From UMGS1696 sp964621165 (GTDB taxonomy: Bacteria; Bacillota; Clostridia; Oscillospirales; CAG-272): a DNA stretch of 18,561 bases. Positions 1 to 6,889 of this stretch are shown here, one piece after another. The position numbers and the translations under genes were made by a program. Every line of letters begins with the position of its first letter. The first letter of the stretch is position 1. The stretch spans positions 1-18,561 of the forward strand of contig CAZULC010000024.1 of assembly GCA_964621165.1 (NCBI GenBank), written 5' to 3'. The notes under the pieces were generated by a model. That model saw only the letters and a list, made by a program, of their open reading frames with translations, was not told the DNA's origin and did no database searches.

Positions 1-72
1 CCTCTGTAGCTCAGTTGGTAGAGCAGGGGATTGAAAATTCCCGTGTCGTTGGTTCGATTCCGATCGGAGGCA
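1..72 (+). tRNA. tRNA-Phe (GAA), lacking its first base
   Basis: The cloverleaf folds completely. D arm GCTC/GAGC lies at 9-24, anticodon stem GGGGA/TTCCC encloses loop TTGAAAA, and the T arm GTTGG/CCGAT has loop TTCGATT. The 3' acceptor strand CGGAGGC at 65-71 is followed by discriminator A72. The anticodon GAA is at 33-35. The 5' acceptor strand should be GCCTCTG but the window begins at its second base, so one G lies just outside. No CCA is encoded, so it would be added after transcription. It is separated by 5 nt from the next tRNA, so the two are probably co-transcribed from a promoter outside the window. Confidence 0.97.
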
Positions 73-77
73 TATGT

Positions 78-150
78 GCGGATTTAGCTCATTTGGTAGA
101 GCGCAACCTTGCCAAGGTTGAGGTGGCGGGTCCGAGCCCCGTAATCCGCT
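78..150 (+). tRNA. tRNA-Gly (GCC)
   Basis: A full 73-nt cloverleaf. Acceptor GCGGATT (78-84) pairs with AATCCGC (143-149), with discriminator T150. D arm is GCTC/GAGC, anticodon stem CAACC/GGTTG encloses TTGCCAA, and the T arm GCGGG/CCCGT has loop TCCGAGC. The anticodon GCC is at 111-113. CCA is not encoded. It is the last gene of the tRNA run and is followed 1 nt later by a strong terminator. Confidence 0.97.
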
Positions 151-151
151 T

Positions 152-194
152 AAGGATGATAGTTCGAGTTTAGCTTGAGCTTCATCCTTTTTTT
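152..194 (+). terminator. Intrinsic terminator of the tRNA run
   Basis: Outer stem AAGGATGA (152-159) pairs with TCATCCTT (182-189). An inner stem AGTTCGAG (161-168) pairs with CTTGAGCT (174-181) with two G-T wobbles around loop TTTAG. Seven T residues follow (188-194). The only flaw in 16 pairs is bulged T160. Confidence 0.93.
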
Positions 195-214
195 ATGCTG
201 TTGAATCCGCACCC

Positions 215-249
215 AAAAGAAAACCTGCCTGATAATCATACCAGGCAGG
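215..249 (-). terminator. Intrinsic terminator for the minus-strand gene
   Basis: On the minus strand an 8-bp perfect stem CCTGCCTG/CAGGCAGG (242-249 with 224-231) closes a 10-nt loop. It is followed by TTTTCTTTT (223-215). It lies 25 nt beyond the second stop codon (275-277) of the upstream frame and about 200 nt beyond the first stop (452-454). This fits a transcription unit that originally ended at the second stop. Confidence 0.88.
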
Positions 250-274
250 GAAGTGTATTTACTTTAAAATGGGC

Positions 275-451
275 TTACCTGTTGAACTTGCTAATCATCT
301 TGCTGTAGAGTTCAATCAGCTTGCGGATTATTTCCTCTCGGTCGGAGTTGACGGTGATAATCGTTGACATTGTGGAATTATGTATGTCATTCAAATTGGG
401 AGGATTGGCACCGCAGGCAGTTACAGCGTTTGTTGATTCGTTGATTGAGTT
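275..451 (-). pseudogene. In-frame continuation of the 452-844 gene beyond a TAA codon
   Basis: Directly after the TAA at 454-452 the same frame stays open for 58 sense codons and ends at TAA 277-275. It encodes a plausible protein tail ending DREEIIRKLIELYSKM followed by ISKFNR. The tail is amphipathic and helical in character and rich in charged residues, like the preceding segment (VEIFKELKLIRTQLLD). No convincing ribosome binding site precedes its internal ATG (MSTIITVN). The simplest reading is the 3' part of one gene broken by a nonsense change; stop readthrough or a chance open frame are alternatives. The nearby terminator at 215-249 supports a gene end here. Confidence 0.5.
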
Positions 452-844
452 TTAGACCAATTTCAGCTCGTGTGAATCCAGAAGCTGCGTACGGATGAGC
501 TTGAGTTCTTTAAAAATCTCGACATCCGTGAGCTTTCCGGTAGTCACGCAATTTTCAACAGCCTCGTCGTTTATATCATTCTTTAAAATAATGTTTTCGT
601 TCATTTTGTTATTGTCCTCCTGATAGACATATATATCCGGCGGACACGGAACACTGCCGTAATCGGCAAGAACTATTGTATTGTCGTCAATAAACCGTGC
701 CCTGCCTTTCATTACAAGACCCTGCGCACGATGTGAGTACGTTGTCCCTATCTTCTTATGTTCAGCGTCAAGTACCTTTATCGGCTTTTTTTCATAACCG
801 ACAACCTTTCGTACTTTGTTTTCGTTTGAATGGAGCAGAGTCAT
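452..844 (-). CDS. Conserved hypothetical protein with a GLVxKGRARF-type motif (probably truncated)
   Basis: A 130-residue soluble protein. Residues ~20-75 (KPIKVLDAEHKKIGTTYS, then HRAQGLVMKGRARFIDDNTI and CPPD) resemble a small domain I recall from Oscillospiraceae hypothetical proteins. The R-A-x-x-L-x-x-K-G-R-A pattern is loosely reminiscent of RRXRR domains, but I cannot assign it. Residues 75-130 are acidic and helical. There is no signal peptide or membrane segment. The ATG at 844 has only a weak TGAGG upstream. The frame stays open upstream to a TAA at 913-911, so the start is uncertain. A minus-strand promoter lies at 954-983, leaving a ~100-nt leader. The product may be cut short by the TAA at 454-452. 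Function unknown. Confidence 0.7.
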   Translation of the reverse strand: MTLLHSNENKVRKVVGYEKKPIKVLDAEHKKIGTTYSHRAQGLVMKGRARFIDDNTIVLADYGSVPCPPDIYVYQEDNNKMNENIILKNDINDEAVENCVTTGKLTDVEIFKELKLIRTQLLDSHELKLV

Positions 845-953
845 CTGTGATTGGGCCTCAGGGGCTGCGGGTGCCCTCCCGTATACGGCGAATTTTATTT
901 TCCTCGTATCTTAGAAATTCATGAAAGAATCTCCGTCCGTCCTGCTCGGTTAA

Positions 954-983
954 AGTATAACACAATTTTTTTCTTCCTTTCAA
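954..983 (-). promoter_or_regulatory. SigA-type promoter for the 452-844 gene
   Basis: On the minus strand TTGAAA (983-978), an 18-nt spacer and TATACT (959-954) match the housekeeping consensus at 5 of 6 positions each. The predicted start is near 947, about 100 nt upstream of the ATG at 844. Confidence 0.75.
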
Positions 984-1100
984 GATATAATTTATACTTT
1001 TTGCCGAAAAGACCATGATAAATTAAAAAAATTAAACCCATCTGTCCTATTTCCCACATTTAACAGCTGGATTCTGGCATATATTTATACAATATAGCCC

Positions 1101-1129
1101 TTTACAATTATGTCGTAATTTGGTATAAT
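1101..1129 (+). promoter_or_regulatory. SigA-type promoter for the MATE exporter
   Basis: TTTACA (1101-1106), a 17-nt spacer and a perfect TATAAT (1124-1129). The predicted start falls near 1136, about 30 nt upstream of the ATG at 1168, so the leader is very short. Confidence 0.88.
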
Positions 1130-1158
1130 AGAATTATGAAAAATCACAATAATAAAGC

Positions 1159-1164
1159 GGTGAT
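1159..1164 (+). promoter_or_regulatory. Ribosome binding site fixing the exporter start
   Basis: GGTGAT lies just before ATG 1168. It matches the 3' part of the extended anti-Shine-Dalgarno complement AGGAGGTGATC rather than the usual AGGAGG core. It is short and close, but no better site exists. Confidence 0.45.
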
Positions 1165-1167
1165 ATA

Positions 1168-2529
1168 ATGGAAGAAAATATCAAAGAAAACAAAATGGGC
1201 TACATGCCGGTGGGAAGACTCATCCTCACCATGTCACTGCCCATGATTATTGCAATGCTGGTTCAGGCGTGCTACAACGTTGTCGACAGCATTTACATCT
1301 CCAGGTACAGCGACGCGGCACTCTCGGCAGTCTCCTATGCTTTCCCGGCTCAGAACCTGATGATTGGATGTGCCACGGGTCTTGGAGTGGGTGTGAATGC
1401 CATGCTGTCAAAGTCTCTCGGCGAGAAGAACTACAGCCGTGCAAACAGGTGCGCTGGAAACGGAATCCTGCTCGGAGCCTGCGCCTACGTTATTTTTTTG
1501 CTGTTCGGTCTGTTTTTCGCCGGAAGCTTCATCTCATTCCAGACAAATACTCCTGAGGTTATCGAAGCCGGACGGGAGTACCTGTCAATCTGCTGCGTTT
1601 TCTCATTCGGCGTGTTCGGCGAAATCATCTTCGAGCGGATAATTCAGGCGACTGGCCGGACGATTCTCACCATGTTCACACAGGGCATAGGAGCGGTCGT
1701 CAACATTGTTCTGGACCCCATTTTCATCTTCGGCTACTTCGGACTTCCGGCAATGGGAGCGGCAGGAGCGGCAATCGCAACGGTCATCGGTCAGATTATC
1801 GCGGCAGTTGTGGCGGTTCTGCTCAACCATTTTAAAAATGTCGAGGTCAAAATCACCCGCGACTCCTTCACTCCCGACGCATACGTAATCGGCAGAATCT
1901 TGGCGATAGGCGTGCCGTCAATTGTCATGGTAGGTGTGGGTTCGGTCATGACTACGGGTATGAACAAAATTCTCAATCGTTTCTCGGACATGGCGGTGTC
2001 GGTGTTCGGCGTGTACTTCAAGCTCCAGAGCTTCGTCTTCATGCCCATCTTCGGCCTGAACAACGGCGTAATTCCGGTCATAGCCTTCAATTACGGCGCG
2101 AGACACAGAAAACGCCTTACCTCAGCTATAAAGGTCGCATGCGTGATAGCAGTGTGCTTCATGGCAGTGGGAATATTAATCATGCAGCTTTTCCCGTCAC
2201 AGGTACTAATGCTCTTTGACGCCAGCGAGGATATGCTTGCAATAGGAGTTCCCGCACTGCGTATAATCAGCATCAGCTACGTTTTCGCGGGAATCAGCGT
2301 AGCTCTTGGCTCAGTATTCCAAGCTCTCGGACGGAGTATTTACTCTACAATAGTCTCCGTTGCACGCCAGCTTCTGATTCTGCTTCCGGTGGCGTACCTA
2401 TTCTCCCTCAGCGGAAACGTAAATCTCGTGTGGTGGGCGTTCCCCATAGCCGAGCTGATGTCAATCGCAGTAACGCTTGTGCTGTACGTGATAATCTACA
2501 AAAAAGTAATCAGCAAGATCCCGGAATGA
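1168..2529 (+). CDS. MATE family multidrug/Na+ or H+ antiporter
   Basis: A 453-residue polytopic membrane protein of the usual length for MATE exporters (12 predicted helices in two six-helix halves). Such proteins expel cationic drugs or metabolites in exchange for Na+ or H+. Diagnostic segments are the N-terminal PVGRLILTMSLPMI with a following ND-type first helix (YNVVDSIYISRYSD), the half-repeat joint QATGRTILTM, and NIVLDPIFIFG followed by GAAGAAIATVIGQ. In the second half there is a matching FQALGRSIYSTIVSV. Residues ~1-11 are a charged cytoplasmic lead. The gene stands alone with its own promoter (1101-1129) and terminator (2550-2587). The substrate cannot be told from sequence. Confidence 0.93.
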   Translation: MEENIKENKMGYMPVGRLILTMSLPMIIAMLVQACYNVVDSIYISRYSDAALSAVSYAFPAQNLMIGCATGLGVGVNAMLSKSLGEKNYSRANRCAGNGILLGACAYVIFLLFGLFFAGSFISFQTNTPEVIEAGREYLSICCVFSFGVFGEIIFERIIQATGRTILTMFTQGIGAVVNIVLDPIFIFGYFGLPAMGAAGAAIATVIGQIIAAVVAVLLNHFKNVEVKITRDSFTPDAYVIGRILAIGVPSIVMVGVGSVMTTGMNKILNRFSDMAVSVFGVYFKLQSFVFMPIFGLNNGVIPVIAFNYGARHRKRLTSAIKVACVIAVCFMAVGILIMQLFPSQVLMLFDASEDMLAIGVPALRIISISYVFAGISVALGSVFQALGRSIYSTIVSVARQLLILLPVAYLFSLSGNVNLVWWAFPIAELMSIAVTLVLYVIIYKKVISKIPE

Positions 2530-2549
2530 GGATTACAATAAAATAAAAA

Positions 2550-2587
2550 AACGCGGCTTGAGTCAAATCTTGCCACGTTATTTTTAT
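2550..2587. terminator. Bidirectional terminator shared by the exporter and pheA
   Basis: Stem AACGCGGC (2550-2557) pairs with GCCACGTT (2572-2579) with one C-A mismatch. The plus-strand copy is followed by ATTTTTAT. On the minus strand the hairpin is followed by seven T residues from the A-run at 2545-2551. It sits between the stop codons of two convergent genes. Confidence 0.8.
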
Positions 2588-2593
2588 CTAAAA

Positions 2594-3742
2594 TCATCCT
2601 TTGTTGTAGCTGCCGAGATACACAAACTCCTCGCACAAATCCCCGATGGTGGTCATCAGCTTCGCAAACCGCTCCGAGTAAACCTGCGTCTCAAAGTCGA
2701 TGAAGAACCGGAACTCGAAGTCGCGCCCCTCAATAGGACGGGAAATCAGGCTGGTCATGTTCACACCCAGCGCCGAGAACCGGGACAGAACCTTGTACAG
2801 CGCACCGGGTTCGTTTTTGAGGGTCAGCATAACCGTGCTCTTGTCCGCACCCGGATAGATTCGCGGCTCCTTCGTCAGGCAAATGAAGCGGGTGTAGTTG
2901 TTCTGGTTGTCGTGGATGTCCTTCGCCAGCGGAACAAGGTTATAAATCGCCGCGCAGTCACGGGAAGCAATCGCCGCAATGTCAAGCCTGCACGATTCGC
3001 TGACGTACTTTGCCGCCGCCGCAGTGTTCGCGAAATACGTGATTTTCACCCCCGTCTGCTTCTCAAGGAACTTTGCGCACTGGTGAATCGCCTGCTCATG
3101 GGACACGATTTCTTTGATGGAGTCCATTGTCGCGCCGGGATTTGCGAGAAGGGAATGCTCCACCTTCAGCCTTACCGAACGACATATGTAGATCCCGCAG
3201 TCCTCAAGCAGCTCATATACTCCGCCTACGACTCCGGCAGTGCTGTTTTCGATTGGCAGGACCCCGAACTCGGTGTAGCCTGTCTTGACCGCACGCACAA
3301 CGTCGGAAAATCCCTTTACAAAGTTGATGTCCGGCGTGAGGAACAGCTTCCGTGCCGCAGCCGATGAATAAGCCCCGTCGATACCCTGACAAGCCACCGA
3401 CGCGGATTCCGGGAACAGCTTGGGCGTATTGTCGATGGCGGAGGTGATTTTGTCGTAAAGCGCGCTCTTCGGACGCACAAGGTCGGCTTCGTAGTCCCGG
3501 GTCAGCTCAAACAAAAGGGAGTACAGCTGAGCCGCATATGAACCCAGCTCCCCGGCCTTTTCCGAAACTGAGGCGAGCTTGTTCTTTTCCCGCAGTGCGT
3601 CGTAAACCGGAAGCCCCTTTGCCTTTTTGTATTCCCCGATTTCAGCCGCCGCCGCCATTCTGTCGCGAAAAGCCGAAATAAGCCGCTCATCCGCCGAATC
3701 TATTTTTTCCCTGAGGGAAGCAAGTGTGTCTTTTTCCGCCAT
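2594..3742 (-). CDS. pheA: Bifunctional chorismate mutase / prephenate dehydratase (P-protein)
   Basis: A 382-residue cytoplasmic enzyme that converts chorismate to prephenate and then to phenylpyruvate, the committed branch to phenylalanine. Residues ~5-90 are an AroQ-type chorismate mutase domain (LREKIDSADERLISAFRDRM, then IGEYKKAKGLPVYDALREK). Residues ~110-285 are prephenate dehydratase, with GVLPIENSTAGVVGGVYELL, EHSLLA and the catalytic T-R-F in NYTRFICL. Residues ~300-375 are an ACT domain (KNEPGALYKVLSRFSALGVN, SRPIEGRDFEF) expected to bind phenylalanine for feedback inhibition. The start has a perfect AGGAGG 10 nt upstream. Length is standard. Monocistronic, with a -10 at 3787-3792 and the shared terminator at 2550-2587. 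No phenylalanine leader peptide or T-box was evident in the short leader. Confidence 0.97.
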   Translation of the reverse strand: MAEKDTLASLREKIDSADERLISAFRDRMAAAAEIGEYKKAKGLPVYDALREKNKLASVSEKAGELGSYAAQLYSLLFELTRDYEADLVRPKSALYDKITSAIDNTPKLFPESASVACQGIDGAYSSAAARKLFLTPDINFVKGFSDVVRAVKTGYTEFGVLPIENSTAGVVGGVYELLEDCGIYICRSVRLKVEHSLLANPGATMDSIKEIVSHEQAIHQCAKFLEKQTGVKITYFANTAAAAKYVSESCRLDIAAIASRDCAAIYNLVPLAKDIHDNQNNYTRFICLTKEPRIYPGADKSTVMLTLKNEPGALYKVLSRFSALGVNMTSLISRPIEGRDFEFRFFIDFETQVYSERFAKLMTTIGDLCEEFVYLGSYNKG

Positions 3743-3786
3743 AACGTAGAATCCTCCTGAAAATAAAAAATGAAACTTTGTAATTC

Positions 3787-3792
3787 ATTATA
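3787..3792 (-). promoter_or_regulatory. -10 element of the pheA promoter
   Basis: Perfect TATAAT on the minus strand (3792-3787), about 45 nt upstream of the pheA ATG. The -35 is poor; the best match is TTCACA with a 19-nt spacer. Confidence 0.5.
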
Positions 3793-3888
3793 ATATATCA
3801 GATAAAGTTTGTGTGAATATGAACGCGGGGTTAAATCAATATGAACGCAACGCCAATTGTGAATATATTGTAAATTATACAGGAAATC

Positions 3889-3918
3889 TTGCAGATTGAG
3901 GAAATATTATGCTAAAAT
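3889..3918 (+). promoter_or_regulatory. Promoter with extended -10 for the nucleoside hydrolase
   Basis: TTGCAG (3889-3894), an 18-nt spacer and TAAAAT (3913-3918), preceded by TATGC, which is the TRTGN extended -10 pattern. The 13-mer TATGCTAAAATGA recurs at the right end of the window (18511-18523). Confidence 0.65.
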
Positions 3919-3940
3919 GAATAAAAATGATAAAGGAGAT

Positions 3941-3984
3941 AAGCGGAAGCTCTACTTCACTCGTCGTGGAAGCTCTTCCGGCTT
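3941..3984 (+). other. Hairpin in the nucleoside hydrolase leader
   Basis: AAGCGGAAG (3941-3949) can pair with CTTCC-G-GCTT (3975-3984) with bulged G3980 around a 25-nt loop. A 9-nt direct repeat GGAAGCTCT starts at 3945 and 3968. An AAAGGAG sequence at 3932-3938 precedes the stem but no start codon follows at the normal distance. There is no T-run, so it is not a terminator. A role in translation control is only a guess. Confidence 0.35.
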
Positions 3985-4025
3985 AAACTAAAGAAATGCT
4001 CATAACACCCGCGGGGGTTCCCCTC

Positions 4026-4901
4026 ATGAAAAAAATAATACTTGACACGGACATAGGTCCCGACTGCGACGACTGCGGCGCACTTGCAATTCTCGACAGA
4101 TTCCATGTGAGCGGCAGGGCTGAGCTTCTCGGTGTGACCCACTGCACATCCGACATTTACGGCGCTTACACCATTAAATCCATTAACCGCTGGTTCGGAA
4201 TAGACGTCCCCATAGGACAGACTGAACGTCAGAGTTTCCTCGACGGCGGGAACATGCGTAAGTACACCCTTCCAATCGGAAAAACACAGCGGGATGGGTT
4301 CGGAGAAGCGAAATTTGAGCCAGCTGTGCCTCTTCTGCGCAGGCTTCTTGCCGCAAACACTGGAGTGACCCTCGTCTTCATCGGTCCACTTAATAATCTG
4401 GCGGAGCTTCTTGAGTCTCTTGGTGACGATATCTCACCTCTGTCCGGCGTGGAGCTTGTGAAAAGTTCAGTCGACGAGATAATAATAATGGGCGGAAATT
4501 TCAAAGACCCGGGCATACCTGAGTTCAACATACAGTGCGACGTCCACGCGGCTCAGACTGCGGTTGAAAAATCCCCCGTTCCCCTCGTTTTCTGCGGATT
4601 TGAAGCGGGTGAGCGTGTCATGACCGGAGATAGCCTGTTGTGCTGTCCCGTCGATTACCCGGTGAAGCAGGCCTACGGGTACTACACAAACGGAAAGCCG
4701 CGACCGTCATGGGATCTCGTCACGGTTTACTACGCCCTCACTTCGGACTCGCCGGAATGGAAAGTCAGCGGGGAAGTGCGGGTGGATTTTGACGACGCAG
4801 GCCGGACATCAGTTGAGGAAGGATCCGGTTCGGTGTACGTTTCCCACCGGAATGAAAAAAAACTCGCGGCAGAGCTTGAGCGGATAATCAGCCTGAGATA
4901 A
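4026..4901 (+). CDS. Inosine-uridine preferring nucleoside hydrolase family protein
   Basis: A 291-residue protein expected to cleave the N-glycosidic bond of nucleosides to base and ribose, in salvage. The N-terminal Asp cluster DTDIGPDCDDCGALA binds Ca2+ and the ribose, in the D-x-D-I-G-x-D-x-D-D form seen in many bacterial members. Further matches are TLVFIGPLNNLAELL, IIIMGGNF, and EFNIQCDVHAAQ, the usual EFNxxxDPEAA segment. The catalytic-loop His-Asp of the protozoal enzymes appears as Trp-Asp in RPSWDLVTVYYAL, as in a recognised bacterial subgroup. The start at 4026 begins the domain directly (MKKIILDTDIG). An in-frame ATG at 3996 would add ten residues unlike the family. Neither start has a good ribosome binding site, though GGGGG lies 10-15 nt before 4026. 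Single gene with own promoter and terminator. Substrate unknown. Confidence 0.9.
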   Translation: MKKIILDTDIGPDCDDCGALAILDRFHVSGRAELLGVTHCTSDIYGAYTIKSINRWFGIDVPIGQTERQSFLDGGNMRKYTLPIGKTQRDGFGEAKFEPAVPLLRRLLAANTGVTLVFIGPLNNLAELLESLGDDISPLSGVELVKSSVDEIIIMGGNFKDPGIPEFNIQCDVHAAQTAVEKSPVPLVFCGFEAGERVMTGDSLLCCPVDYPVKQAYGYYTNGKPRPSWDLVTVYYALTSDSPEWKVSGEVRVDFDDAGRTSVEEGSGSVYVSHRNEKKLAAELERIISLR

Positions 4902-4904
4902 AAA

Positions 4905-4942
4905 TAAACGGAGCGTGAAAATAATCATGACTCCGTTTTTTG
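4905..4942. terminator. Terminator between the nucleoside hydrolase and the lipoate cluster
   Basis: AACGGAG (4907-4913) pairs with CTCCGTT (4931-4937) and is followed by TTTTTT. The minus-strand copy is followed by TTATTTTT, so it can also end the lipoate operon whose last stop is at 4972. Confidence 0.88.
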
Positions 4943-4971
4943 CTTTATATGGCTGAAATGTCGGCATAACG

Positions 4972-5937
4972 TCACTCAAAAATCCCGCGGGTCAGTTCTT
5001 CCGCTGTTATTCTGTACATGCCGCCGCATATCCGCCTGAGGGAAGCACACACTTCGTCCGGTGTGAAAACGCATCCCGCCAGCGCAGACTCAAGCACGCC
5101 TGAATCAACCGACGAAAAAAAGTCTCCGGAAAAAGCGGCTTCGCGGATGACGCCGTCCTTTACGGTGTAGCTGACGTTGACCGAACCGCCGGACAGGTGC
5201 AGTGTCTTCTCAATCTCAAACTTTGGTGAAGACGCATAAATCGCACGCGCATCCGCAAATTTATTCTGCGCAATTTCACGAATGCGGCTGTCGTCTTCAT
5301 CCGTTATGCGGTACTCGCCGTCGGTCAGAGCTGATTTCAATCTGCCGGCAAACTCGACAACCGTCATGGGGCTGGGAAGATAATCATGTATGTTTCCCAC
5401 CCGCTCACGGACGGAAGAGATGGCTTTGGTGGTAATTTTGTACGGATTCGGCGTTGTGGCACGTGCAAGCTCGTCAAGGTCCGTCTCAAACAGCAGGGAA
5501 CCGTGATGCACAGTCATGCCGTCAAGCCGGTATTGCGTGTTTCCGCTGACCTTTTTTCCGCCGATTGTGACGTCGTTCCGTCCGGTGAGAGCCGCGTCAA
5601 CCCCCAGCGAACGCAGAAATTCCACTACAGGGTCGACAAAACAGCGAAAATCAATCTCGATTCCCTGACTTTTGGTGATGTAGGTGAACTGCCAGCTGCC
5701 CATGTCCGTGTAAATCGTGCCGCCGCCGGACAAACGCCTGATAACCCGAATCCCCCGCTCACGGGCGTATTTTCCGTCAATTTCCTCGAGCGTGTTCTGG
5801 AATCGGCCAATCATCAGCGTTGGAGTCGTACGCCACAGCATGAAAATGTTGCTGGGCAACCGCTTTTCCCGGGCGAAATAGTACTCCGCACCAAAATTGT
5901 AGAAGCAGTCGGTGGATTTTGTGTCAATGTAGAGCAT
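4972..5937 (-). CDS. lplA: Lipoate-protein ligase A family protein (copy 1)
   Basis: A 321-residue cytoplasmic enzyme of the LplA/BPL fold that activates lipoate with ATP and attaches it to a lipoyl-domain lysine. The core motif is RRLSGGGTIYTD (residues ~67-78), with YTD where the family usually has YHD. Next come GRNDVTIGGKKVSGNTQYR with the expected catalytic Lys129, and HHGSLLF. Residues ~230-320 form the small accessory domain typical of full-length LplA (SSPKFEIEKTL, FSGDFF, LESALAG). It is the last gene of the lipoate cluster, 25 nt after lipA. Its ribosome binding site is weak (GAGATGG). In Firmicutes some paralogues of this fold are octanoyl- or lipoyl-transferases (LipM, LipL), so ligase activity is likely but not certain. 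Confidence 0.9.
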   Translation of the reverse strand: MLYIDTKSTDCFYNFGAEYYFAREKRLPSNIFMLWRTTPTLMIGRFQNTLEEIDGKYARERGIRVIRRLSGGGTIYTDMGSWQFTYITKSQGIEIDFRCFVDPVVEFLRSLGVDAALTGRNDVTIGGKKVSGNTQYRLDGMTVHHGSLLFETDLDELARATTPNPYKITTKAISSVRERVGNIHDYLPSPMTVVEFAGRLKSALTDGEYRITDEDDSRIREIAQNKFADARAIYASSPKFEIEKTLHLSGGSVNVSYTVKDGVIREAAFSGDFFSSVDSGVLESALAGCVFTPDEVCASLRRICGGMYRITAEELTRGIFE

Positions 5938-5962
5938 TGTATTACCATCTCATATATTGAAT

Positions 5963-6889
5963 TTACCTTGATTTGACTAGGTCGAAAGCTTCTGCCGCGT
6001 GAAATGAACTGCGGGCAAGTGGCGAGCTTATGACGTATGCGATTCCGGCGTTTTCGGCTACACTTTTGTAGTGCGCAAATTCCTCCGGGGTGACGTACCG
6101 CTTAAGAGGAGTGTGATTCTTTGACGGCTGTAGATATTGGCTCAGGACCAGAATATCAACTCCCGCGGCGCACAAATCCTCGATGGTTGAGCGGATTTCA
6201 GCTTCAGTTTCGCCAAGTCCCAGCATCATGCTGGTTTTTACGACGGAACAGCCGTATTTCTTCGCTCGACGCAGGACCTCGAGGGAACGGTTGTAGTCCG
6301 AGCCTGGAAGTATGCTTCCGTACAGCGACGGTACGGTCTCGATGTTGTGTCCCATCACGTCCGGCTTTTCCGCCATGACTGAGGCAAGACTTTTTTCGCT
6401 TCCCTTGAAGTCGGATATAAGCACCTCGACTGTAGAACCGGAGCATTTTTCTCTCACCCTGCGTATTACTGCCGCAAAGAGGGAAGAGCCTCCGTCGGGC
6501 AAATCGTCCCGGGTCACGCAGGTCACGACAACATGCTTGAGTCCAAGCTCAGCTGCGGCAGACGCGATTCTGTCAGCTTCGTCGTAATCCACTGAACTCG
6601 AAAAATCGCCTGCTTTGCCCTGTGGAATGCCGCAGAATTGACAGTTTCGGGTGCATTTGTTCCCGAGAATCATAAAAGTCGCGGTCTTTTTCCGCCAGCA
6701 TTCGCCTAAATTGGGACAGCCCGCGCCGGTGCAGACCGTATTCAGTCCAAGACTCGCCATAACTTTTGCAACCTCTTCGCTGAGGGCATTGTACCGCACC
6801 CTGAGCCAATCCGGCTTTTTCAACCCTTCGGTTCTGACGTCCGCGCGGTTTTTTGAGTCCGTCCCAGTAACGCCACTGTTTTCACTCAT
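5963..6889 (-). CDS. lipA: Lipoyl synthase (radical SAM)
   Basis: A 308-residue enzyme that inserts two sulfurs into protein-bound octanoyl chains to form lipoate. Both iron-sulfur motifs are intact. The auxiliary cluster is C53-x4-C58-x5-C64 (CTGAGCPNLGEC). The radical SAM cluster is C79-x3-C83-x2-C86 (CTRNCQFC). The C-terminal Arg-Ser-Ser motif that binds the auxiliary cluster is present as RSSFHA near residue 293. Length is typical. The start codon overlaps the stop of the upstream lipoyl-domain gene (ATGA, 6889-6886), implying coupled translation. Having a synthase together with two ligase-like genes suggests the cell can both make and scavenge lipoate. Confidence 0.97.
   Translation of the reverse strand: MSENSGVTGTDSKNRADVRTEGLKKPDWLRVRYNALSEEVAKVMASLGLNTVCTGAGCPNLGECWRKKTATFMILGNKCTRNCQFCGIPQGKAGDFSSSVDYDEADRIASAAAELGLKHVVVTCVTRDDLPDGGSSLFAAVIRRVREKCSGSTVEVLISDFKGSEKSLASVMAEKPDVMGHNIETVPSLYGSILPGSDYNRSLEVLRRAKKYGCSVVKTSMMLGLGETEAEIRSTIEDLCAAGVDILVLSQYLQPSKNHTPLKRYVTPEEFAHYKSVAENAGIAYVISSPLARSSFHAAEAFDLVKSR

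Larger units (their letters stand above)
845..1167. other. Intergenic region between divergent genes
   Basis: It holds the divergent promoters at 954-983 (minus) and 1101-1129 (plus), with AT-rich DNA between them. The leader of the minus-strand gene contains a palindrome CCGTATACGG near 880-889. It also contains a three-codon ATG-AAT-TTC-TAA frame at 922-911, in phase with the downstream gene. No further gene is supported. Confidence 0.6.

Noticed and set aside
2558..3367. A 269-codon plus-strand open frame opposite pheA
   Set aside because: It lies wholly antisense to a well-matched pheA gene, starts inside the terminator region, has no ribosome binding site and its product looks like a compositional shadow.
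2594..3850. Phenylalanine attenuator or T-box before pheA
   Set aside because: The leader between the -10 and the ATG is about 45 nt, with no Phe-rich frame, no T-box sequence and no terminator hairpin.
3996..4025. Start of the nucleoside hydrolase at ATG 3996
   Set aside because: It adds MLITPAGVPL, unlike the family, which begins almost directly with the Asp cluster, and it has no ribosome binding site.
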